Shown here: piece by piece, positions 55,474-64,000 of the stretch
Layout: each line of letters begins with the position of its first letter
How positions within the stretch are numbered: position 1 is the first letter of the stretch
Translations under genes and position numbers: made by a program
Notes under the pieces: generated by a model
What the model was told of the DNA's origin: nothing
Database searches by the model: none
What the model saw: only the letters and a program-made list of their open reading frames with translations
Origin: Perkinsus olseni
Lineage: Eukaryota > Perkinsozoa > Perkinsida > Perkinsidae
DNA: 64,000 bases
Direction: 5' to 3'
Assembly (NCBI GenBank): GCA_013115135.1
Contig: JABANP010000241.1
Location: 1 to 64,000, forward strand

Positions 55474-56733
55474 ATGTCAACGATCTCAGGTACTAGCAAA
55501 CCACTCGCTCCTACCCAACGCAAAGTGTTGGAACACAAAAACTCAGGAGGGTTTGTCCTATCACAATTTCTGAATACGGCGCTGGCTCCGAAGACTCGGC
55601 AGTCGTATGACTCTGTTATTCGCTTGTATACCGAATTCTGCCTGCCCTACCCTCCGTTCCCCTTACAAGTGCCTCATCTACAAGACTTCGTTCATGCTCT
55701 GTCAATGACCGGCTCCCACAAGGGGAGCACGATTGACAACTACGTTCGCATTCTCAAGGCAACGAATCTCCGACGCGGTTCTGAGCTAGATGCTCCATCC
55801 GTGTTTGCTATCAAAGATGCAGTCAAAGCCGCCAAGAAGCGGACTGGTGGACCTGAAGCTGCCCAAAAGCGAGCACTCACAAAAGATGAGGTCGTTGGCA
55901 TAGGCGAGGTCCAGACGGTTCCTGGCGTCGTAAATAATCTACAAGAGTTTCGGGCTGCGACTTTGATTGCAATATTTGGTCTTTTACGTTGTAGGGAAGC
56001 TCTATCATTGAAGCGCGGAGATGTTGTCTTCAGCAGTGCTCAGGCAGCCATCACGCTCAGGAAATCCAAGACCGACCAGTTCATGGCTGGTCATACCGTC
56101 GTTATTGGCTGTTCGGCCAAGAGCCGACCTGGCCCCTGTGTGGATGGATTCTGCCCCTTTCTACGGCTAAAGGCCTGGTTCGAGTCTCGTTCCGGGCAAG
56201 CTGACGACTTGCTTTTCCCCGGCCTGACGTATGAAACTTGGAGACTGGACCTAAGATGCGTGATCGCATATCTCTCCGGTACTCCGACCTCACTAGATGG
56301 CGTTGGTACAACGTCCGTGGCCCCTCATTCCCTTCGGCGCACGGGAGCGCAACTGCTCTGGAGAGCAGGCTTCTCGCTCCTACACTTGCGAGAATATGGG
56401 AGGTGGCGTTCCAACGCCTATCTAGAATACCTCAAAGGTGTGACCTTGTCCGAAGCGCCCTCCTATGCGGCGGCAATGATGGCGCAACCGCCGGAAGCCT
56501 TGCCAGAGCCGGCCCTTGAAGCGCACAAGGAACATATGGTCTCCAGTACTGTTTCGAATCCTGCGGCTTCCCTCATAGAAGGAGCGCCCGCAAAGGATAA
56601 ATGTGGAGCTTCCAGTACCTTACTCAAACGCCCACGGACTTCTAGGACGACTCCCGCAAGCGAGGACAGGGAAGACCGCATGGGAAGGCTGGTAGTGCAT
56701 GGTCCAAAGGGACCTGGTAGCCGAGCTACCTAA
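55474..56733 (+). CDS. Tyrosine recombinase (inner element)
   Basis: 419 residues. N-terminal SAM-like domain (SQFLNTALAPKTRQSYDSVIRLYTEFC), catalytic domain with first Arg in FGLLRCREALSLKRGD, SHxLRRTGAQ-type box HSLRRTGAQLLW, then REYGRWRSNAYLEYLKG with the nucleophile Tyr candidates. It cuts and rejoins DNA to integrate the circular cDNA. The C-terminal tail is Ser/Arg/Pro-rich and overlaps repeat B1. The 5-nt gap to the pol stop suggests reinitiation or a separate mRNA. Confidence 0.85.
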   Translation: MSTISGTSKPLAPTQRKVLEHKNSGGFVLSQFLNTALAPKTRQSYDSVIRLYTEFCLPYPPFPLQVPHLQDFVHALSMTGSHKGSTIDNYVRILKATNLRRGSELDAPSVFAIKDAVKAAKKRTGGPEAAQKRALTKDEVVGIGEVQTVPGVVNNLQEFRAATLIAIFGLLRCREALSLKRGDVVFSSAQAAITLRKSKTDQFMAGHTVVIGCSAKSRPGPCVDGFCPFLRLKAWFESRSGQADDLLFPGLTYETWRLDLRCVIAYLSGTPTSLDGVGTTSVAPHSLRRTGAQLLWRAGFSLLHLREYGRWRSNAYLEYLKGVTLSEAPSYAAAMMAQPPEALPEPALEAHKEHMVSSTVSNPAASLIEGAPAKDKCGASSTLLKRPRTSRTTPASEDREDRMGRLVVHGPKGPGSRAT

Positions 56734-56886
56734 GCAACCAGCTTGCTGCCTTCAGGGTTACACTCTGATAGGCGCGGTCTCACCCAACTTCCTCGCGGGA
56801 AGACGCCGGCCGTAAAGGCCCTATCTATGCTCATACCTGCGTTTGTTGTGTTACCAAGCCTGGGCGGAACGAATCAGGAATTTTAC
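56682..56886 (+). repeat. Split direct repeat B1
   Basis: gggaaggctggtagtgcatg ... aatcaggaattttac; recurs at 57,176-57,380. It overlaps the end of the recombinase frame. Confidence 0.88.
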
Positions 56887-57158
56887 TGGAGTTAATTTAT
56901 TAACAGACGTAAAATGCGTCTAAGTGTAGCCCCGAATCGTCGTGGGAGTGCGAAGCACTAATCTGGCACAACTGCTCTGTCTCCCTGTGTTGCGCTGACG
57001 CTATGAGGAAGTGCGAGTAGTCCAACGTGGCTAATGAGAAGCTGGTTAGCTTTAAGTGCAGTGTCTTCATAGTTCAGTATCTCACGTCTAGAGCCATCTT
57101 GGTTCAAGTATCAGTTGACGGTATACGTCCCCTTTGACTCTCTCTCCCCAATTTTTTT
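56887..57158 (+). repeat. Split direct repeat A2 with second spliced-leader-like 22-mer (57,087-57,108)
   Basis: Copy of 51,921-52,192, followed by a short pyrimidine-rich spacer to B2. Confidence 0.88.
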
Positions 57159-57175
57159 TTCTTTTTCCTCCTGCG

Positions 57176-57380
57176 GGGAAGGCTGGTAGTGCATGGTCCA
57201 AAGGGACCTGGTAGCCGAGCTACCTAAGCAACCAGCTTGCTGCCTTCAGGGTTACACTCTGATAGGCGCGGTCTCACCCAACTTCCTCGCGGGAAGACGC
57301 CGGCCGTAAAGGCCCTATCTATGCTCATACCTGCGTTTGTTGTGTTACCAAGCCTGGGCGGAACGAATCAGGAATTTTAC
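57176..57380 (+). repeat. Split direct repeat B2
   Basis: Copy of 56,682-56,886; ends ttttac against host sequence ctacgag. Confidence 0.88.
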
Positions 57381-57901
57381 CTACGAGAATTCTCATTTGT
57401 ATGTGCATATACGAGACAGCATTCTCGTTCGAGCCCGTGAACAGCTAATGGATATTCTACGGTCTCGACTGGTCTCCAAGTCGGGATGTTCACGACTCGT
57501 ACACCGAAAACTCGTACATTTTCGACTCATGTCTCGAATACTCGTACACCTTCGACTCGTACACCAAATACCCGTACACCAACTACTCGTACACCAACTA
57601 CTCATACACCGAAAGCTCGTGCATGTAAAACTCGTACACATACAACTCGTGCACATAATACTCATACACACAACACTCGTACACATAAAACTCGTACACA
57701 TAAAACTCGTACACATAATACTCGTACACCGTCATTTCGTACACACGCCCACTATACACACTACCGAGCAAATACGTCGTTCACTGAGTACCCCGAATTC
57801 TACGAAAACTGAAAAACCTCCTTCGCTCCGCCATTGCTTGCAGCACAGTGTTTAAAATGCCAATATCGCAGATTATCTAGCGCTCCCCACCTCAGCTTCC
57901 T

Positions 57902-59830
57902 ATGTCGCTCGCTTTTCATGGTTTTGACTACCAGGATGGGGCTGCTTTGTACTCCTGGGACGGTAAGTTTACCTTATTACAAGGTCCTCTGATTCTACGC
58001 CTTATAACCAATTCGATTCATTTAATTCAGGTTCTTCAGATAGGCCTTCTGAATATGATAACAGCTCGTCTGAAGATGAAAACTCTGACGTGCTAAGCGA
58101 GATCTCTGAATCGGAGCTTCAAATGCATTGGAGATTTGTACCTTCAACTCGGAAGTCTAAGCGAACAGGCAAAGTCGGCAAAATTCTCATCATTGACGGA
58201 TACAAATACTGGAGGCGTCCTACTTCCAATAAGCAAAGGGTAATATCGATAATTAGGCACATCCGATCACCGCTAATAGGGATTTGGGACCGCGTGCTTT
58301 CAGATAAGATATATATGCGCAACGCAAGGATGTAAAGCTACCGCCTACACCGATGTTGCTCATGTCCAACCTAATGCACCGGTTGACTGTGATGAAATCG
58401 ACGAAATCCTGGATCAGCAGAGTGTCCAAGTTCATGACCACTCACCTCCTGACGTGTAAGCTACCACAAGTATTAATTTTACTGGACAGCTCTGTTTCAG
58501 TTCGGATGGCTGGAATCGTGTATTGGCCCATCGAATAAAGCAAGTTATCAGCGAAAACCCCTTCCACTCTGCTTCGGTCGTCTACGACGAGGCCGTCAAG
58601 ATAGTACCCACTGAGCTTTACTGCCAAGTCGGAGGACTAGCGCGCTTCGGCCCCCTTATATATCGAGAGCGTGCTGCGCATATGCCTCCTAATCCGGAGT
58701 CTGCTGCGGAAGTAGACTTTCCTGATGAGTTGCAGGACTTTGCGAAAGAGCCATTCGTGCTCATCAATGAGATGGTGGCTAACGAGCGTATAGTCGTGCT
58801 TGCAACTAATTCTGCTATGCATCAGTTCGTGGAAGCAAAAACTTGGATTATTGATGGTACCTTCAACGCGGCGAGCGGCATATTCGACCAGTTGCTGGTG
58901 TTTCACAAGCCTGGTACGCCAGTCAATACACCTCTGGTATTCGCCTTTCTTGAGGGCCGTTCTGCCGCTACATATGAGAAACTTATGTTCTTGTTGCATA
59001 ACAAGTGCTTGAAGATATGTCAGAAGAAGCCTCAGGTTCAAACTGTAATAAGTGACTTTGAGGGGGGATTCATCAAAACATTCGGAAGCCGGATAGGCCA
59101 AGTACATCACCACCTATGTCTCTTCCACTACTGCCAGAGTGTCATGCGCCGTGTGGATAAGCTACAATTAACTAAGTATCACCGTAATAATACTCATGGT
59201 TTCAGAACTCTGTGTAGTATGGTACGTGGTCTGCCATTTGTTCCTTTGGACCATCTTAAACCTGCTTGGGAAGCGATTGTGGGTCACTTTGAGAGTACTG
59301 CAGAGAAGTATGGGCCTACTGAAAAGGAAGCTGCGACTAAATTCCTGGAGTATGTTAATACCACTTATATCTCTGGAGATCCTGCTTGCAATCGCCCGCC
59401 ACTATATCCTCCTCCGCAATGGAATGCCTCAGAGGTTGCGAGTGGTAAATCATCAACTCACCGTACCAGCAATATTGCCGAAGCGTTCAACCGCAAGATC
59501 AACAGGAGATTAGGAAGTCACAATCAAAGTTTCTTCTTTACTATTTTTATTTTATTAGAGTTACATAATCGGGCTCAGACCGATCTGCAACGTGCCAAAC
59601 TTGGTGACAAACAGCGAGATGTGAGCCTTAAAAGGCGAGACTGTGAGCGTGACTTGAACAATTTATTCTCCAATTATTTTTCTTATGGCATTAGCCGTTT
59701 ATCTATGCCGGAATATCAACGCTACATGGTTCTCTGCGCTAGCTGCGTAGCTCGAGCTCGAAACGGTGATACCAAGCAGAAGGCCAGTAGATCTAAACGG
59801 CCCAAAACGGCAACTCCATCTCAACAGTGA
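57902..59830 (+). CDS. MULE transposase with FLYWCH zinc finger
   Basis: Start ATG 57,902 (MSLAFHGFDYQDG), then short exons giving a FLYWCH finger: KILIIDGYKYWRRPTSNKQR, intron, RYICATQGCKATAYT. The main exon (from about 58,500) has the DDE core: WIIDGTF (first Asp), VISDFEGGF (second Asp), the C/H motif CLFHYCQSVMRR, and a C-terminal RTSNIAEAFNRKINRRLG block. It ends at TGA about 59,830 after a basic tail. It catalyses cut-and-paste transposition and lies between inverted minisatellite arms that are probably its ends. It looks intact. Confidence 0.75.
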
Positions 59831-59839
59831 TCTTTCTCC

Positions 59840-60440
59840 GTACTGGTGGCCCTCTATGTTTATAAACTATTCTTAGTCTTTCCAGTTTTAATTCAAAGTT
59901 ACTCGATATCGTGCCGGGGAGTCCTAACTGAGGACGACGAATGTTTCTGTCCATTTGCTGCTTTGCGTTCGCGAGTGACTGGGTGGATCATGTGACTGGG
60001 TGGTGTTCATTGAAGACTCTTCAAACACTGCAAATTTTGCCTGCAAATGTGTTGCAGCAATTTGCTATTTCTCGCATTAAATATACTGTACGCCTCCGTT
60101 GATTCGAACCAACGACCATTCCGCTGTGAACGCAACGCTTTACCCGCTGCCCCACATTTCTCACAATGTTAAGATTTACAACGAAAGTAGACAAGTATTC
60201 CGGGGTGTAAAAACTGAGAGGAAAGGAAAGGCGTGAATAGTAGGAGCAGCATAGTAATGAAAGCTAGGAGAGTCCGGGTTGCGTACGTCACGCTGTGCGT
60301 CACGTCACGCGGTCCGTCACGTCTCATGGAGCGTCACAGGCGTGCGGTCCCGCCGGGCGTGCGGGCCAACGGCGTCACAGCGTCATGCCCGTAGCAACAC
60401 TCCGGACTCACGAAATCTCATCACAATTTCAGAATTAAAT
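59840..60440. other. MULE 3' flank with a tRNA-like sequence
   Basis: Only the tRNA-like stretch at 60,098-60,172 and short GC-rich repeats (cgtcacg) near 60,290-60,350 stand out. Confidence 0.5.
60098..60172 (-). repeat. tRNA-like sequence (Val CAC-like anticodon), degenerate
   Basis: GGGGCAGCGGGTAAAGC, anticodon loop TTCACAG, GGTCGTTGGTTCGAATCAACG. The T-stem CGTTG/CAACG is perfect but the T loop has 8 nt, and the acceptor does not pair. Confidence 0.5.
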
Positions 60441-60754
60441 AATGCATGGTACGAGTTAATCACTGCACAGTGTACGAGTCGTGCTCGTGTACGAGTTGAT
60501 AGTGTACGAGTTTTATGTGCACGAGTTTTACGTGTACGAGTTTTATGTGTATGAGTTTTACGTGTATGAGTTTTATGTGTACGAGTATTGTGTGTACGAG
60601 TTTTGAGTGTACGGGATGACGGTGTACGGATCCAAGGGGTGAACGAGCATTCAGTGTACGAGTCGTGTACGAAATGAAAGTGTACGAGTTTTCGGTGTAC
60701 GAGTCGTGATACACCCCTGCTGCGTGTAGTGACTGGGATCACTCTCAACTGAAT

Positions 60755-60911
60755 CCCCCAATTTTGTACGACCCCAATACTGTACGACAGGCTGATCTCG
60801 CTCGCCCTAAATTCGCCCCCCAATATTGTACGACGTGAAAAGCAGACTTGTGGCGTGCTCCAATACTGTACGACGAGAAATGGCGCGCAAGCCCTGGAAC
60901 TTCCAGGGCTT
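60755..60911. repeat. ccaatactgtacgac repeats and a 23-bp palindrome
   Basis: ccaat(a/t)(c/t)tgtacgac-type phrases at about 60,762, 60,775, 60,822 and 60,860; then aagccctggaacttccagggctt (60,889-60,911), an almost perfect palindrome. Possibly another element's end. Confidence 0.6.
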
Positions 60912-61221
60912 TCGGGATGGAAGCCCAGTCGCTAAACACAACGCTTTCGTTCGCTCTATTAACACAGTAACAAGAGTAACAATAGCAATGTTAAGCGCCG
61001 TACAATTCCTGATGTAACGTAACCGCTGCCTGCCACTGAATGCATTGACCAACACAGCACAATAGCGAAACTCAAAACCAGACTGAAACTTGGTAGTTTA
61101 CGTAGCGTGAGATCATTGGCGCTGCAAGAGACGTATACTGCCTCTATTGCAGTTCCTACGAAAGACATGACAGAAGCTATACGCGCTCTCATGCGTGAGC
61201 CGAAGTTGCGCACACAAAGAA

Positions 61222-62844
61222 TCACAATGTACAAGAAAATCGCTTCGACAAGAGAACATCAGTCGGAATCTTGCCTCGCAGTCTCGGGAAGACGAGAGAC
61301 CGCCTACTTTCATCTTCCAAGCAGTCGAAGATGTGCTGCCTCATCTCAGATTCCCGAAATAGGAACTTACCTGGTTGTTGATGAGGCGACGCAGCATAGG
61401 CCGTCAGGCGTGCCAGCACGAACGCCCCACAAAGATTACTGCCGACGGTTTGCTGTTGAACGGAGGGGCAAATTACCTTGGCACCGGTTCCGTAGAGCTC
61501 CCTCAGCCTTTTTTTCATGTAATCTGATATCCTGCTCTGCTCCCCCGTATGAACTATCGAAATAAAATATGTCACCATTAATCCTCGCAGTGCAGGTAAA
61601 GTGACAACCACCATCAGATATGGGCTGCAATACAACCAGATCGTTGTCAGGTACAGGTGAAAACCCGACAGGCGATAGCCACACTGCCTGAGCTTGATTG
61701 ACCTTTCGTTTGAACTTGCGTTCAATACGAGTCATCCAAGCCTCTATCACCTGGTCGGAAATGCTCGAGCCCTCACCAAGTAGATTATCTCGATCCTCAG
61801 TCGTCAACAGCAAGGTAGTACCCACTCCCCTCCCTGGGAGAACACGCCACGTAGGGAACAAGTTGCGTCCTTTGTCGCTCTTATGCCCAGTTCCCTCTGA
61901 GCCTGACTTCTGCGAAGCTGCTCCCGCTGTGATATCTTGAGATCCTGACTTAGTTAGAATTGGCATTGTAGGAGGCTCCACGAGAGAAGCTTCAGCTGGA
62001 GGGCTCCCCGCGAAAGCAGCTGCCGCCTCATTGAACATGTGTAGCAAACCATCGTCCAAGCTATATCCGTCAGGCGCTACGAGAATTCCGGCGTCGTCGT
62101 TCGAAGGCTCCGAATCCGGCGGAGAATCACCCGCGTCGCAGGAAGTTACAGCTGCAACGCGCTTCCGCTGGTTCACTCCCGCGCCGTCGGTCTCGAAGTC
62201 AGCCTTGCGCTTCGCGTCAGCGGCAGGCTCAATCGTAGGAAACTCTAGAGACTCCGACTCGTCGACTTCGCGAGGCATATCTTTAACTATCCTCCTGATG
62301 GACGCCCTCACTTTATCGAACCAGCTCCCAAGGCTTTCTGAATCTACCTTGAAGCGGCAAACCCTGCGCAATATCGCGTCATTCTCGAGGTATCGAGCCT
62401 CACGAGGCCAAACTTCCCCCTCTCGAATCATAAGTAACTCAGCCCTTGTTTCCTTCATGAGGTCGTGGACCACGCTTATCCAAGCCCAAATCGTAGGATG
62501 GCTAGATCCAGGGAAATGGCCGTTCCAACGGTTGTGAAAGCCCTCCTGACCGTTATTGGTCCGAGGTAGTTCTTGCTCGACGCGCGACCGCAGGTTCCAC
62601 AACTTCGCTGGATGAATACCCTTTCTCGAGCAGGTGAGCGATCGCTATTCCCAGCAGCATTCCGATGGTAGAGGTACCCTTCAAAAGCATAAAGAGTTGT
62701 CCCCTGACGCTCTCCACGAACTATTTCCAGCCGTGGGCCCGCGGTTTCGTCAGCAGGAGACACGGGGGCCACCATGCCAGGCTGGTCCGCATCTTCATGC
62801 AGCTGAGGTGTCCCAGAGGCGTGAGGAGGCGGGGTGGTATTCAT
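61222..62844 (-). CDS. FLYWCH - MULE tail - ULP1 (C48) protease fusion
   Basis: Start ATG 62,844. FLYWCH-like start (IVRGERQGTTLYAFEGYLYHRNAAGN), then directly the C-terminal MULE block RTNNGQEGFHNRWNGHFPGSSHPTIWAWI, a disordered acidic linker, and a C48/ULP1 cysteine protease: catalytic His in GGCHFTC, Asp in FYFDSSY, Gln in PSVQQQ, Cys in GSNLCGAFVLA. Between FYFDSSYG and DYMKKRLRELYG the frame shifts in a GGGGG run (about 61,550), so it is damaged or misread there. No DDE catalytic core is seen between FLYWCH and the tail. ULP proteases are known passengers of MULEs in plants. Confidence 0.65.
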
Positions 62845-62881
62845 ATTTGTGACGCAGAGGTGGGGAAATATAACTAAATCG

Positions 62882-62925
62882 AGTCAATGAGATTCGAACG
62901 AAGCATGCTGATCCCCCGGGCGGAC
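62882..62925 (-). repeat. tRNA T-arm-like fragment 5' of the ULP gene
   Basis: CTTCGTTCGAATCTCATTG on the minus strand. Confidence 0.4.
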
Positions 62926-63596
62926 TCCGCGGAATTACAGATCTGCACAACACAATCCACCATCCACTGTAGCACTCCAGCTAATCCGCTCAGTGAATCG
63001 TTATCGCGATCGACAAACGCTCCCGTTCTCCTATATATTGATAAACCCAAAAAATTAGCGAAGCGATGAAGAACTGGAAGGCAAAGTGAAGCTCAGCGTA
63101 TGGAACACACGCCGCTCTTTCTTCAAGAGTTACAAGCTACAGTTATTATGCTGGATTGGAGGTGAATACAAAAGAAGGCTGTCGCAGCGGTGCAGGCTTT
63201 CGCGTATAAGGTCATCATCCAGAACGAAATAAAGGAGGAAAGTCTAGTTAATAGGGCTGGATGTATTTTGGATGAATATGGTGATTAATTGAGGATGCTG
63301 CGATTAGGTTTTGATAGATGAGTTCCAGCGATAGATGGATGGAATTTGTTGGGGTAATTTCCATTCTGAGAAGGCCTTGTGGATACAAACGAGGAGATAA
63401 ATCGTTATAGTGAGATGATTATTGAGCGGAAGAGCCTCTTTCGAAGAGGGCACCGAGGAAGAGCAGAAAGGTTGAAATGTATCGAGGGGAGATAGATGAA
63501 AAGAAGAACGAGTCTCGACGATCGAGAGTAGTATCTATCCAGTTTATAGAGAGGTTAGCCTACGGTATATCTTGATACACTGCGCACTTACTTCAA

Positions 63597-63995
63597 AGAT
63601 GAAGGCTACTGGAGAAGTCGGTAAGGCAATAGGGAGAGCGACGAGTGTCTTCAATGATTTGAGACAGGCTTGGAGTTCTCATATACTTGTAGCACTCTGC
63701 TACGGAGAGAAGAGTATTTAAGAGTTGTGTACTGAGTGTCTCGCTCTATAATTTTGAGTCGTGGATAAGTGCTAAGAATGCTACTGAAAGATTACAGAAG
63801 TGTTGTAATACATTGGTTTCTCACGTGCTGAGATGGGAGAATAATGAAGCTGATTCTGCGAATGTAGATGGGTCCCATCTGATGGGAGAATTTTGATTGA
63901 AAGGTGACACCTTCTGACACTGTCAGAAGCTGCGGGTGAACGGTGAAAGAAGTGATCAGCAAGAAGCGTCTGCGATGGTTTGGCCATGCATTGAG
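63597..63995 (+). pseudogene. Non-LTR retrotransposon (LINE) reverse transcriptase relic
   Basis: Across frames: EVGKAIGRATSVFNDLRQAWSSHI, FESWISAKNATERLQKCCNTLVSHVLRW and KKRLRWFGHA, in the order found at the C-terminal end of LINE RT proteins (R.G.A...F..L...W; W.L.......RL......; RLRWFGH). Stops and frameshifts show decay. The upstream 63,100-63,590 may be earlier parts, too decayed to call. Confidence 0.6.
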
Positions 63996-64000
63996 ACAAC

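Larger units (their letters stand above)
51921..57380 (+). mobile_element. Inner DIR/PAT-type YR retroelement with split direct repeats
   Basis: Order A1 - gag - RT/RNase H - recombinase - B1 - A2 - B2, the split direct repeat layout of PAT/Ngaro-type YR elements. The frames are open and undamaged, so the insertion looks young. It lies in the RT frame of the outer element without a target duplication. TTTTAC is present at the host junction and at the B-A junction, as expected for YR-mediated integration of a circle. Confidence 0.85.
57483..60716. mobile_element. MULE transposon with long minisatellite inverted ends
   Basis: Left arm 57,483-57,760 (actcgtacac-type units), right arm about 60,460-60,716 (gtacgag-type units, inverted). 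The outer ends share cacgactcgtacaccgaaaa and ctcgtaca. It encloses a MULE transposase gene. No clear target duplication seen. Confidence 0.65.

Noticed and set aside
57486..57812. Long Thr/Arg-rich and Ser/Cys-rich frames over 57,486-57,812 and 17,531-17,834
   Set aside because: They are translations of the actcgtacac minisatellite arms in every frame, not proteins.
60098..60172. Functional tRNA-Val(CAC)
   Set aside because: 8-nt T loop and unpaired acceptor; kept only as tRNA-like.

Overview
This is a eukaryotic nuclear window, most likely from an alveolate of the Perkinsus / dinoflagellate lineage (inference). The genes are split by many short GT-AG introns, several of them only 42-75 nt. 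A 22-nt sequence close to the dinoflagellate/perkinsid spliced leader occurs twice. The window also holds tyrosine-recombinase (DIRS/PAT-like) retroelements, MULE transposons and a LINE relic. Nothing bacterial was seen: no operons and no Shine-Dalgarno sites.

Layout. 1-11,340: a RecQ helicase locus with a 1.43-kb tandem duplication, a secreted LPMO-like (copper oxidase) gene and 3' pieces of a CDK gene. The stretch from about 2,200 to 6,500 is repeated at about 7,190-11,340. 13,657-14,161 is a third copy of a small inverted-repeat element. 14,880-17,510 is a decayed DIRS-like element on the minus strand, next to a miniature satellite-armed MULE derivative (17,513-18,377). 18,790-43,000 is the gene-rich part: the parent CDK gene, FEN1, a MORN-repeat protein, a membrane protein, TMEM144, a METTL-type methyltransferase, a coiled-coil gene, an acetyl-CoA acetyltransferase (thiolase) and another membrane-protein gene. 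44,120-47,916: a third LPMO-like copy and a LicD-like protein. 49,144-57,482: a DIRS-like element interrupted by a second, apparently complete DIRS/PAT-like element with split direct repeats. 57,483-60,716: a MULE with long minisatellite inverted ends. 61,222-62,844: a FLYWCH + MULE-tail + ULP1 protease gene. The right edge is a LINE reverse transcriptase relic.

Most interesting is what fills the introns. I see three recurring intron types. (1) tRNA-derived introns: a fully foldable tRNA-Arg(ACG) gene makes up 74 of 93 nt of a thiolase intron in antisense, and other introns are mostly tRNA-like sequence in sense or antisense. (2) Introns made of a roughly 40-nt hairpin repeat (GACCTATTTCGTATCTTGC + spacer + GCTTCAACCTAAGATAC), found at some 15 places in both orientations. 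(3) 54-60-nt introns carrying AGCGGAGCGAAGCG. Together they look like intron-generating (introner-like) elements, one class built from tRNA genes. A second strong signal is a textbook -1 ribosomal frameshift site (A AAA AAC, 5-nt spacer, perfect 12-bp stem-loop) joining gag to pol in the inner DIRS-like element.

Limits: exon borders were set by hand from reading phase and family similarity. Gene ends without a recognised family are approximate. No alignment or folding program was run.
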